From JBBRHQ01 sp963720735 (lineage in GTDB: Bacteria; Actinomycetota; Thermoleophilia; Solirubrobacterales; 70-9), in assembly GCA_963720735.1 (NCBI GenBank), contig CAVRGL010000001.1, forward strand, positions 682,001 through 746,000: DNA of 64,000 nt, written 5' to 3'. The first letter of the stretch is position 1, and every line of letters begins with the position of its first letter. The position numbers were made by a program, and so were the translations under genes. Below, piece after piece: positions 16,119 to 24,027 of the stretch. The notes beneath the pieces are model-generated. The model ran no database searches. It saw nothing but the letters and a program-made list of their open reading frames with translations, and was not told the DNA's origin.

Positions 16119-17069
16119 GTGGCCACGATGCCCGAGCTCGATCCCGTCGCCGTAGCCGAGATCGGGGAGCGCTTGCGCGCCAGCATCCGGCGCGCGGTCA
16201 AGGTCCGCGACGAGGTGCTCGAGCAGCTGATCGTCTCGCTGATCGCCGAGGGCCACGTGCTGATCGAGGACCATCCCGGGGTCGGCAAGACCGCCCTGGC
16301 ACGATCGCTCGCCCGCTCGATCGACGCCTCCTACGCGCGGGTCCAGTGCACCGTCGACCTGCTGCCCGCCGATGTGGTCGGGACCAACGTCTTCGCTCAG
16401 CGCGATGCCCGCTTCGAGTTCCACCCGGGCCCAGTTTTCGCGAACGTCGTCCTCGTCGACGAGATCAACCGCGCCTCGCCCAAAACCCAGTCGGGGCTGC
16501 TCGAGTGCATGCAGGAGCGCCGGGTCACCGTCGACGGGCAGGCGCACGAGTTGGCCCGGCCCTTCCTGGTGATAGCCACCCAGAACCCGGTCTCATACGA
16601 GGGCACCTATCCGCTTCCCGAGGCCCAGCTCGACCGCTTCATGATCCAGCTGGAGATGGGCTACCCGGGTCCCGGTGAGGAGGCGGCGATGCTGGCCGAG
16701 CACGCCGCCGCCGACCGCGTCCTCGAGGTCGAGCCGGTCGCCGACGTCGGCTCGATCCTGGCGGCGCAGGCCGCCGCCGGCGCGACCAACAGCAGCGGGG
16801 CGCTGCGCAGCTACGTTGTGGCGCTCTGCGAGGCGACCCGCTCCGACCAGCGGGTCGAGCTGGGCGCGAGCCCCAGGGCGGGGCTCCTCCTCTACCGGGC
16901 AGCGAGGGCACGAGCCGCCCTCGACGGTCGCGACCACGCCCTCCCCGATGACGTCCAGGCGCTCGCCCACGCAGTGCTCGAGCACCGTCTGCTGCTGGCG
17001 CCCGGAGCCGGCCCGGACGAGCGCTCGGCGGTGGTCGCGGACGCACTCCTTCACACCCCGGCGCTCTGA
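16119..17069 (+). CDS. MoxR-family AAA+ ATPase
   Basis: Chaperone-like ATPase that in this operon type acts on the DUF58 and transglutaminase partners. Walker A is HPGVGKTALARSLA (about residue 52), Walker B is VVLVDEINRASPKTQSGLLE (about 110), followed by the EGTYPLPEAQLDRF sensor segment. The 316-residue length is standard. It is the first gene of a MoxR-DUF58-TgpA operon; DUF58 starts 5 bases after its stop. GTG is chosen because the next in-frame start (ATG 16128) would lie further from the -10 box. Confidence 0.92.
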   Translation: MATMPELDPVAVAEIGERLRASIRRAVKVRDEVLEQLIVSLIAEGHVLIEDHPGVGKTALARSLARSIDASYARVQCTVDLLPADVVGTNVFAQRDARFEFHPGPVFANVVLVDEINRASPKTQSGLLECMQERRVTVDGQAHELARPFLVIATQNPVSYEGTYPLPEAQLDRFMIQLEMGYPGPGEEAAMLAEHAAADRVLEVEPVADVGSILAAQAAAGATNSSGALRSYVVALCEATRSDQRVELGASPRAGLLLYRAARARAALDGRDHALPDDVQALAHAVLEHRLLLAPGAGPDERSAVVADALLHTPAL

Positions 17070-17074
17070 CGCCG

Positions 17075-18172
17075 ATGAGCCCGAGAACGGCCACCCTGCT
17101 GCTCGCGGTGGCCTTCCTGCTGGCCGCCGCGGCCTTCGGCGCCAGCTCGCTGTACGTCCCCGGCGCGGCGCTGGCAATCCTCGTCTGCTCGCTTGGGATC
17201 TGGGTGAGGGCCGCGTCCCGCCGCCCGCGGCTGGAGCCGGTGCCGGGACCGTGGAGCATCACCGAGGGGGAGAGCTACCCGCTTGGGGCAAGGGTCGCCG
17301 GGGCCGGCCTGCTCCCGGGAAGCAGCATCGAGCACCCTCTGGCCGAAAGCCCTCTCCCGACCGGACCCCGTCCCTCCGGCCTCCACAGGCTGAACCTGCG
17401 CATCCAGCGGCGAGGCCGCCACCTGCTCGAGCCGCCGGCCCTGTTCGTCTCAGACCCCTTCGGCCTGCAGCGGCGGCGGGTCAGCGCCGGCGAGTCAATC
17501 CCGGTGCTCGTCCTGCCCCGAGTCGAGCCCGTCCTCGCCCCCGGGGGCGCCGGAGGCCTCGACCGACTGCTGGGGACGGCCGCACACGGCTCGGGCGCCG
17601 CCGGGCTCGATCCGCGCGCGGTCGAGTTCGAGGTCGAGGGCGTCCGCCCCTACCGCGAGGGGACCCCGGCTTCGCGGATCCACTGGGCGACTGTCGCCCG
17701 CAGCGGCGAGCTGGCCGAGCGAAGGCTGGTCAGCGGCGGCGAGTCCCCGCCTCTGGTGGTCCTCGACGCCTTCGAGCCGGCATCGGAGGAGGCGCTCGAC
17801 CGCGCCGTGCGGGCGGCCGCGTCGATCTGCGCCCACCTCGCCGCCGACGACGGCTGTCTTTTGCTGCTCCCGGGGGCGAGCCACCCACTGCGGATCGGCG
17901 CGAGGATGCGCGGCTGGCGGCAGGCGCACGCGAAGCTCGCCCTGGTCCAGCCCTGCCGGCGGCCCCCGGCGGGGTCGACCCTGCGGGCGGCGCGGACCAT
18001 TTTCCTCGTCTCCGCCGCAGCCTCCCCGAAGCCGCCCCGCTTGAGCGGCTCGGTGCGGTTCTGCCTGGTGAGCACGGAGCCGATCGCGGGGATGCGGACG
18101 CTGTTCACCGTCGCCGGCTGCCGGGGCCAGGCGCCTGCGGGGCGGGCCGCCGCCGTCGGGGAGACCGCGTGA
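17075..18172 (+). CDS. DUF58 domain protein of the MoxR operon
   Basis: Membrane-anchored protein of 365 residues with two N-terminal helices (about residues 5-45), a beta-rich middle and the DUF58 core: EFEVEGVRPYREGTPASRIHW, where the VRPYREGDPxRxIHW signature is nearly intact, followed by a vWA-like fold with VVLDAFEP. DUF58 proteins are partners of MoxR ATPases; their molecular job is not established. The stop overlaps the next start (GTGA). Confidence 0.87.
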   Translation: MSPRTATLLLAVAFLLAAAAFGASSLYVPGAALAILVCSLGIWVRAASRRPRLEPVPGPWSITEGESYPLGARVAGAGLLPGSSIEHPLAESPLPTGPRPSGLHRLNLRIQRRGRHLLEPPALFVSDPFGLQRRRVSAGESIPVLVLPRVEPVLAPGGAGGLDRLLGTAAHGSGAAGLDPRAVEFEVEGVRPYREGTPASRIHWATVARSGELAERRLVSGGESPPLVVLDAFEPASEEALDRAVRAAASICAHLAADDGCLLLLPGASHPLRIGARMRGWRQAHAKLALVQPCRRPPAGSTLRAARTIFLVSAAASPKPPRLSGSVRFCLVSTEPIAGMRTLFTVAGCRGQAPAGRAAAVGETA

Positions 18173-20466
18173 GCGCCGCGGCCCGCGCGGCCCGGGACCT
18201 GCCGCTCGCCCGCCTGGGGGCCTTCGCGGCGCTGTCGGTGCTGGTCGGCGTCCAGTGGTCGGCGCTGCTCGACGATCCTCCCCTCCCCCGGCTTCTCGCG
18301 GCCACCCTGCTGCTGGTCGTCCTCGCGACGCTGCTCGCGGCCCTCGGCGCGATCGCAGCGCCGCGGCGGCTGCGCTGGCCACTTGCCGCGGTGGCGGCGC
18401 TGCTCGGGTTGGCGCTGGCGGCGCTGATCCTCGGCGTCCCGGCGCGGCTGCTCCTACCGGGTCACTGGGACGAGCTCGGCGCCCAGCTCGGGTCCGGCCT
18501 CGATCTCGCGGCCGGATCGGGCTATCCGTACCCGTCCGGTGGAGACGACTGGGCCCGGCTGGGGATCACCCTCGGAGCGCCGGTCGCGATCTGCGCCGCT
18601 GCCACGATCTCCTTCTGGCCTGCCGCCACGGCGGCGGCGGCGCGCTCGATCGCCGGGCTGACGATCCTGGTCGCCGCATACGGCGTCGCCGCCACCCTCT
18701 CGCCTCCCGGGGCGCCCCTGCTTCATGGGCTGGTGCTCTTCGCCCTGGTCGCAGCCTGGCTCTGGCTGCCGTTGATCCGCCGCCGCAACGCGGCGATGGG
18801 GCTGGGGCTGATCGCCGTCGCCGGGGTCCTCGCCCTGCCGCTCTGCTCGAGGACGGCGGGGGGCGAGCCGCTGCTTGACTACACCCACTGGGATCTCTCG
18901 TCCAGCTCCTCCGGCGGGACCGAGTTCTTCAGCTGGAATCACAACTACGGCCCGCTCGGGTGGCCACGGAGGGGCGCGCGGCTGATGGTCGTCCGCAGCG
19001 GCGAGCCTCACTACTGGCGGACCGCCGTGCTCGACCGCTTCGACGGATTCCGCTGGCTCGAGCCCCTCGACACGCCTCCGCCGTCGCTGGAGCTGCCCTC
19101 CCAGTTCGGTGGCGCCTCGGCTGCCTACCTCGACCCGCGCTGGGTCCACACCGCCCGTTTCCGGATCGACCAGCTGAGCAGCCAGCAGGTCGCGGCAGCC
19201 GGCACGCCGCTCTCGGTCCAGGGGTTGGGCGAGACCGAACCCTCCGACGGAGGCATCGTCCCCGCCGACGGGGACGGCATCTCCGGCGGGGTCACCTACA
19301 CCGTGCATTACTACTCGCCGCAGCCGACCCCGAGCCAGATGCGGCGGGCCGCCTCGTTCCCGTACGGGTCGCCGCTCCGCCGCTACACGACGCTCGCCCT
19401 GCCGCGGGCCGACGCCGGTACGGTCGAGGCCCAGAACGGCGACCGGGTGGTCCCCGATGGGGTCACCGACCAGATCACGGTGCCGCTTCGCTCCTCGCCG
19501 GGTGCCGCCCGCAGGGCCGCTGTTGACCGGCGCCTGCTGGGCTCGCCCTACGGGCAGGTCTACCGCCTCGCCCGCCGACTCACCGCCGGGAAGGCGGACA
19601 CCTACGACGCGGTCGAGGCGATCCACCGCCAGCTCCTAGGCGCCTACTCCTATGACGAGAACCCGCCCGTCCGGCACTTCCCGCTGCGGGCATTCCTGTT
19701 TCGCGACCGCAGGGGCTACTGCCAGCAGTTCTCCGGAGCGATGGCGCTGATGCTGAGGATGCTGGGGATTCCCAGCCGGGTCGCGTCGGGGTTCAGCCCA
19801 GGGTCTCCGAGCGGCGGCGGGCATCGCTTCGTTGTCCACGACTTCGACGCGCACTCATGGGTGGAGGTCTACTTTGAGCGGATCGGCTGGGTCGCCTTCG
19901 ATCCGACCCCAGGGGTCTCTCCGGCAGCCTCGACCTCGGCAGGGCCGACGCTGCCCGTCGTCCGCACCCGGCGCCCGGTCCCGCCGCTCGCCGCCGGAGG
20001 CTCGCCGGCAACCGACCCCTCGGCGCTTCGCTCGGGCGGCGGCGGCTCGGGCGGGCTGGCGCTCGCCGGCGCTGCGGCGCTGGGCGGGGTGCTCCTGGTG
20101 GTCACCGCTTTCGGCCTGCTCCGCCTCGCCCGGTGGCGACGCTCGCTGCGGGGGGACGCCCTCGCAGATGCTCAGATCGCCGAGCTGCGCCGCGCCCTGC
20201 CGGCCATGGGAAGGACCGTCCCGGCCGGGCTGACCCTGCGGCGCCTGGAGCGCGATTCCGCGGCGCTCGGGCGTCCCTGCCTCGCCGCCTACGTGGCGAA
20301 GCTGGGCGCCTTCCGCTACGGCGCCGGCGCGGCGCCACCCGACGCCGAGGAGCGCCGCCGGGTGCGACGGGAGCTCTGGCGAGGCCGCGGCGCCCGGCGG
20401 GCCCTGCGGGCCCTCTTCGCGATTCCCCCGTTCGGCCCGAAGCCCCTGCCGCGCTCAGACCCCTGA
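18169..20466 (+). CDS. Transglutaminase-like membrane protein (TgpA family)
   Basis: Periplasmic or extracytoplasmic cysteine-protease/transglutaminase fold on a membrane anchor, 765 residues. About six N-terminal helices (residues 12-240) precede a beta-rich domain. The transglutaminase core has catalytic Cys in GYCQQFSGAMALMLRMLGIP (about 517), His in FDAHSWVEVYFE (~562) and Asp in AFDPTPG (~577). A further helix (~625) is followed by a cytoplasmic DUF4129-like tail. The reading frame is open far upstream inside the moxR gene, but the GTG at 18169 overlapping the DUF58 stop is the natural start. It overlaps the convergent thioesterase gene by 12 bases. Confidence 0.9.
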   Translation: MSAAARAARDLPLARLGAFAALSVLVGVQWSALLDDPPLPRLLAATLLLVVLATLLAALGAIAAPRRLRWPLAAVAALLGLALAALILGVPARLLLPGHWDELGAQLGSGLDLAAGSGYPYPSGGDDWARLGITLGAPVAICAAATISFWPAATAAAARSIAGLTILVAAYGVAATLSPPGAPLLHGLVLFALVAAWLWLPLIRRRNAAMGLGLIAVAGVLALPLCSRTAGGEPLLDYTHWDLSSSSSGGTEFFSWNHNYGPLGWPRRGARLMVVRSGEPHYWRTAVLDRFDGFRWLEPLDTPPPSLELPSQFGGASAAYLDPRWVHTARFRIDQLSSQQVAAAGTPLSVQGLGETEPSDGGIVPADGDGISGGVTYTVHYYSPQPTPSQMRRAASFPYGSPLRRYTTLALPRADAGTVEAQNGDRVVPDGVTDQITVPLRSSPGAARRAAVDRRLLGSPYGQVYRLARRLTAGKADTYDAVEAIHRQLLGAYSYDENPPVRHFPLRAFLFRDRRGYCQQFSGAMALMLRMLGIPSRVASGFSPGSPSGGGHRFVVHDFDAHSWVEVYFERIGWVAFDPTPGVSPAASTSAGPTLPVVRTRRPVPPLAAGGSPATDPSALRSGGGGSGGLALAGAAALGGVLLVVTAFGLLRLARWRRSLRGDALADAQIAELRRALPAMGRTVPAGLTLRRLERDSAALGRPCLAAYVAKLGAFRYGAGAAPPDAEERRRVRRELWRGRGARRALRALFAIPPFGPKPLPRSDP

Positions 20467-21189
20467 GGGCCGGCTGCGGATCGAGGCCAGCACCGGGCCG
20501 GCGCGCTCGGCGATCCAGGCCCAGCCCGCGGTTCGCAGGATCGTCACCTCACCCGGCAGGCCGGGTGCCAGGTGCTCGATCTCGGCGTCGATCGTTCCCG
20601 GGTCGCCTTCCGAGTGGAGATCGCTCTCGAGCGCCGCCCAGTAATGGGAGTTGTTGACGTGGCCGGCGACGTCGAGGTCGGTCGAGCGGAAGACCCAGGG
20701 GCCGGCCTCCGCGTCCGGCGGCGGCCCGGGGTGGCGCAGCCGCGCGCTGGCGCCGCGCCCCGCGGCGCTCTCCCCGTAGAGCGCTGCGAACTCCTCGTCG
20801 AAGCGGGTGGGGACCAGGCGCTCGGGATCGAGAGCGACCCAGGTGGCGACCGCCTGCACAGAGGCGTCCGGCCCCGCGATCACGGTCCGACGCTCGGCGC
20901 AGAAGCGGCCGATGCCGCTGCAGAAGGTGCGGAGGACGAGGTCCTCTCCGAATTGCGGAAGCGCCTCCGCCCTGATCCTGGTGCGCCTCACGATCCAGGC
21001 GCAGCGGTGCTCGAAACCTGCGTCGACGACGTCGAGATAGGCGATGTCCTGGAGCCAGCGGGCGATCGCGTCGAGCCGGGCCCGGCCGCTGGGGGCGACG
21101 TCGGCGATCCCCGGGCGCATCGGCTTCTCGAACACCCGCCCCACCGCGGGTTCCGGCACGATCTCGGCGGGCGGCGGCGCCTCGCTCAT
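20455..21189 (-). CDS. Acyl-ACP thioesterase
   Basis: Tandem hotdog-fold enzyme releasing fatty acids from acyl carrier protein (FatA/FatB-like bacterial family), 244 residues. The first hotdog has RARLDAIARWLQDIAYLD and TRIRAEALPQFGEDLVLRT. The second has FRSTDLDVAGHVNNSHYWAALE, the Asn/His-containing active-site segment of the family. It overlaps the upstream MmgE/PrpD gene by 4 bases, so the two are co-translated, an unusual pairing. Acyl chain length is not predictable. Confidence 0.87.
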   Translation of the reverse strand: MSEAPPPAEIVPEPAVGRVFEKPMRPGIADVAPSGRARLDAIARWLQDIAYLDVVDAGFEHRCAWIVRRTRIRAEALPQFGEDLVLRTFCSGIGRFCAERRTVIAGPDASVQAVATWVALDPERLVPTRFDEEFAALYGESAAGRGASARLRHPGPPPDAEAGPWVFRSTDLDVAGHVNNSHYWAALESDLHSEGDPGTIDAEIEHLAPGLPGEVTILRTAGWAWIAERAGPVLASIRSRPSGV

Positions 21190-22334
21190 CGCGGCCCGAT
21201 CAGGGTGAGCAGCTCGGCGACCGGGCGGCCGGGTTCGTCGAGGGCGCCCTCGAGCCGCCCCCCCGCCAGAGCGCGCCGCTTCTCCGCGAGTCCGTCCCGG
21301 TCGAGGGGGCGCTGCGGGGAGCCCAGCGCCGCGGGCACCCGCGCGGCCTCCTCGCCGTCCAGGGCGAGGACGGCTTCCGAGGCGCCCAGCGCCGGGTCGG
21401 CGCGGACCTCGATCCTCGCCGCGAGGCGGGTCGCCTCAGGGTCGAGCCCGGAGAAGCTCTTCAGGCCCGGCGCGCCGCGCAGCAGAGTGAAGGCGGTCAG
21501 ATACGGGATCGAGAACTTCGCCTCCAGTCCGTCGCCCGGCGCCGCGATCGGCGCCGCCTGCAGGGAGAGCGGGTGGACGGAGACCTCGATTGCGGCGCGG
21601 TCGGCATCGCGCACCCCGGCGGCCGCCTCGATCGAGCTGTGCGTCTGCAGGCAGCAGGGGTAGGCCTTGATCCAGTTCTGCTCGATCGCCGGCGCTGCCG
21701 CTTCCGGCGCGGTCGGGACCGCCGCGCCGAAAGCGGTCGAGAAGCCGGCGTATCCGGAGGCCACGCTCTCGAGGCCGATCGCGGCCCCCGCCGCAGCGAG
21801 CCGCGCCGCCGCGACCCCGGTCGCGGCGGCCATCCCCACCTGGAGGCTCTTCCCGGCGGAGCCGAAAGCCGAGCGCATCCCCGCGGCGCGCAGCAGGGCG
21901 AGCGCCGCGGCCGATTCCTCAGACGCGGCGTCGAGTCCCAGCAGCCGCGAAGCGACGACCGCGGCGCCGAGGCCGCCGCAGACCGAGGTCGGGTGCCAGC
22001 CGCGGTCATACAGCTCGGGATGCGCGGCCCGCGCCAAGGCGCCCATCGCCTCGAAGCCCGCTGAATACGCCGACAGGGCCTCCCCGACGCTGGCTCCCAG
22101 CTCGGCCCCGAGGACGAGCGCAACCGGGGCCGTTGCCGCGCTCAGGTGGGCGACGCCGGGAAGGTAGGTGTCGTCGAAGTCGAGGACGTGCCCGGCGGTG
22201 CCCGCCGCCGCCACCCGCTCGAGGACGCCGTCGCCGGCGCCGGCTGCGGCGAGGGCCGCCGGCTCCCCGGCGCCCCCCGCGGCGCAGGCGAGCCAATCGT
22301 GCAGGGCAACCCGGTAGCCCTCCGGCGCGTTCAT
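21186..22334 (-). CDS. MmgE/PrpD family protein
   Basis: Member of the 2-methylcitrate dehydratase/aconitate decarboxylase/iminodisuccinate epimerase superfamily. Features: DWLACAAGG near the N-terminus, HVLDFDDTYLPGVAHLSAATAPVAL split over residues ~48-72, RGWHPTSVCGGLGAA, and KAYPCCLQTHSSIEAA. At 382 residues it is shorter than typical PrpD (~450-480), and no methylcitrate-cycle neighbours exist, so a PrpD function is not supported. Translationally coupled to the thioesterase. The ATG is preceded by TAGCCT with a 9-base gap. Confidence 0.8.
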   Translation of the reverse strand: MNAPEGYRVALHDWLACAAGGAGEPAALAAAGAGDGVLERVAAAGTAGHVLDFDDTYLPGVAHLSAATAPVALVLGAELGASVGEALSAYSAGFEAMGALARAAHPELYDRGWHPTSVCGGLGAAVVASRLLGLDAASEESAAALALLRAAGMRSAFGSAGKSLQVGMAAATGVAAARLAAAGAAIGLESVASGYAGFSTAFGAAVPTAPEAAAPAIEQNWIKAYPCCLQTHSSIEAAAGVRDADRAAIEVSVHPLSLQAAPIAAPGDGLEAKFSIPYLTAFTLLRGAPGLKSFSGLDPEATRLAARIEVRADPALGASEAVLALDGEEAARVPAALGSPQRPLDRDGLAEKRRALAGGRLEGALDEPGRPVAELLTLIGPR

Positions 22335-22357
22335 CGGTCTCGGAGGCTAGCCGGGGC

Positions 22358-22406
22358 GTCGAGTGGACGAAAAGCGGTCCCTATCTGCTGATTTCGGCCA
22401 CTCGAC
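22358..22406 (+). repeat. 49-bp imperfect palindrome
   Basis: Arms GTCGAGTGGACGAAAA and ATTTCGGCCACTCGAC match at 14 of 16 positions around a 17-base loop. It lies between the NlpC/P60 stop and the MmgE start, so it could terminate the NlpC/P60 transcript. Its size and shape resemble the family B palindromes elsewhere in the window, but the sequence differs. Confidence 0.6.
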
Positions 22407-22407
22407 C

Positions 22408-22433
22408 GGGAAGCGAGGGAAGCGAGGGAAGCG
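22408..22433 (+). repeat. Short tandem repeat (GGGAAGCGA, about 2.8 units)
   Basis: Three near-perfect 9-base units directly follow the palindrome and abut the NlpC/P60 stop codon. No function assigned; candidate for length variation between strains. Confidence 0.6.
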
Positions 22434-22434
22434 C

Positions 22435-23736
22435 TCAGTAGCCGCTGGGGTGGCGGGCGATGAATCCGGCGGTCGAGGCCATGTCGGTATGCCAGCGTGG
22501 GCCGGTGCCGGAGACGTCCCCGGAGGTGTCCCAGCGCAGCCCGGCGATCACCGCGAAGGCATGGCCGGAGTTGGCGTAGACGGTGATCCAGCTGCCGGCC
22601 CCCGGGACGCCCCAGGTTTCGAGGCCGGTCGAGTCGAGTGGGCTGGAGAGGAAGCCGCCTCCGTGGAGGGCGAAGCTGACCGCCCCCGAGCAGTCGTAGC
22701 CAGAGGAGGTGAAGGAGCCGTGGCCGCCGCCCCAGACGTAGGGGGTGGTGGCGATCGAGTTCGCCGCCGCGATCACCGCCTTCACCGCAGGTGGAGCGCT
22801 GGCCGGGGCGGCGGCCTGCCCGTTGGACAGCAGGGTCGCCGAATCGCCCAGGACCGGCGCGGGGGCCGGCGCGGGGGCGGGAGCCGGGGCGGGGGCGCTC
22901 GGAGCCGGGGCGGCGGCCTGGGCGGCAGCCTGACGGGCAGCCTGGCGCTGGGCGATCTGATCCGATACCGAGGAGAGGTTGTCGCGGAGCGCCGCCGCCC
23001 TGCCCTGCAGGGCATCGAGCGCCTGCTGGCGGGCGCTCTGGGCAGCGACGAGCTGCGAGTGGCGGGCCTGGAGCGTCGCCTCCATGCCCGCCAGCTGATC
23101 CTCCTCGGCGGCGATCGCGTCGCGGGCATCGGAGATCTGCGCTCGGGTCTCGGCGAGGCGCTTCACCGCTGAGCGGGTCTGGTCGCGTATCTCCTGGACC
23201 CGCCTGACCACGGTCCCCTCGTAGTCCTTGATCTGGCCGAGGTACTCGCTCTGCGAGACGACGTCCGAGAAGCTTGCCGAGTTGGCGATCACGCTGAGCA
23301 CGTCGGGGTTGCCGGAGACGTAGACCGTGACCAGCCATCGACGGAGGACCTTCAGGGCCCGCTTCAGCTGCCCGCGGACCCGCTCCAGGTGCTTCCGCTG
23401 GCGCTCCAGCGCCGCGGTGGCCCGGTCGAGCTCCGCCTGCTTCGCGGCCAGCTGCTGCTCGACCTCGGCCCGACGGCTCGCCAGCGCGGCGACCTGGCCG
23501 ATCAGCGCATCGATTTCGCTGTTCTGCTGCTCGATCGAGGCGGCGACCGCCCCACTTCGCTGCTGGAGGTGGTCGAGCCTCGCCTGGCCGCGGTGCAGCT
23601 TGCTCTGAAGGTTCTCGGCCGGGGCGACACCGACGAGGGTCCCGAGCAGGGCCAAGCCCACGGCGAGGGCCGCGGCGAGTATCGACCGGCCCCGGCGGGA
23701 GAGACCGCTCTGCTGATGGCTCGAAACCGAATTCAT
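22435..23736 (-). CDS. Secreted NlpC/P60 peptidoglycan endopeptidase with coiled-coil N-terminus
   Basis: Cell-wall hydrolase, 433 residues. Signal peptide (about residues 15-42), then a long coiled coil (about 45-270) of the PcsB/RipA type rich in Ala, Arg, Gln and Glu, an Ala/Pro linker of AP repeats, and the C-terminal NlpC/P60 domain. Catalytic Cys is in GYDCSGAVSF (about 345) and His in NSGHAFAVI (about 390). The upstream in-frame ATG at 23910 would add a hydrophilic leader before the signal peptide; the ATG at 23736 gives a proper one. It probably cleaves peptide stems during separation, with the coiled coil as regulatory arm. Confidence 0.9.
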   Translation of the reverse strand: MNSVSSHQQSGLSRRGRSILAAALAVGLALLGTLVGVAPAENLQSKLHRGQARLDHLQQRSGAVAASIEQQNSEIDALIGQVAALASRRAEVEQQLAAKQAELDRATAALERQRKHLERVRGQLKRALKVLRRWLVTVYVSGNPDVLSVIANSASFSDVVSQSEYLGQIKDYEGTVVRRVQEIRDQTRSAVKRLAETRAQISDARDAIAAEEDQLAGMEATLQARHSQLVAAQSARQQALDALQGRAAALRDNLSSVSDQIAQRQAARQAAAQAAAPAPSAPAPAPAPAPAPAPVLGDSATLLSNGQAAAPASAPPAVKAVIAAANSIATTPYVWGGGHGSFTSSGYDCSGAVSFALHGGGFLSSPLDSTGLETWGVPGAGSWITVYANSGHAFAVIAGLRWDTSGDVSGTGPRWHTDMASTAGFIARHPSGY

Positions 23737-24027
23737 TCGCGCCGCTAGTCGATTTCCCTTCGAACAACCGTTTACGAGGCGACCGGCGGAGCGCGAGAGG
23801 CTATCCAGCGCGGCCAAAGTGTGAAGAGTTGCTAATAACCTGCAAACATAATTGCATGGAATTACTGCGCCGCCTCCTCTGCTCCGCGTCCGGGGGCGGC
23901 TTGCCCGCAAACAGACCTCATCCTGCCTCTGACCGCCGCACGCCCGGACGCGGGAGCGAGGCCCGACAGCATCATTTGACTCTGAGTGTCGGGCCTCGCG
24001 GGAGCGGAGGACGTGCGGCGCAGTGAT
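23737..24027. other. Gene-free gap with AT-rich promoter segment and large hairpin
   Basis: A 291-base gap between two minus-strand genes. Its lower half (about 23815-23875) is AT-rich by local standards and contains TTGCAG followed after 17 bases by ACACTT on the minus strand, a weak promoter candidate for the NlpC/P60 gene. I looked for the c-di-AMP (ydaO) riboswitch often found before such hydrolases and could not recognise it. The upper half holds the palindrome listed separately. Confidence 0.4.
23934..24020 (-). terminator. Large two-stage hairpin
   Basis: Outer stem CGCCGCACG (23934-23942) with CGTGCGGCG (24012-24020), inner 13-base perfect stem GCGAGGCCCGACA (23956-23968) with TGTCGGGCCTCGC (23987-23999), and an 18-base loop. 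It begins 7 bases after the stop of the minus-strand membrane-protein gene, the position of a terminator. No U-run follows, so it may also act in mRNA stability or as a mobile palindrome. Confidence 0.6.

Noticed and set aside
16675..18168. Very long open frame continuous with the TgpA-like gene across moxR and DUF58
   Set aside because: Arg/Pro-rich nonsense in the wrong frame over two well-supported genes; the GTG at 18169 overlapping the DUF58 stop is the real start.
23737..24027. c-di-AMP (ydaO) riboswitch ahead of the NlpC/P60 gene
   Set aside because: None of the conserved ydaO segments could be recognised on the minus strand; only a weak promoter and a hairpin are visible.
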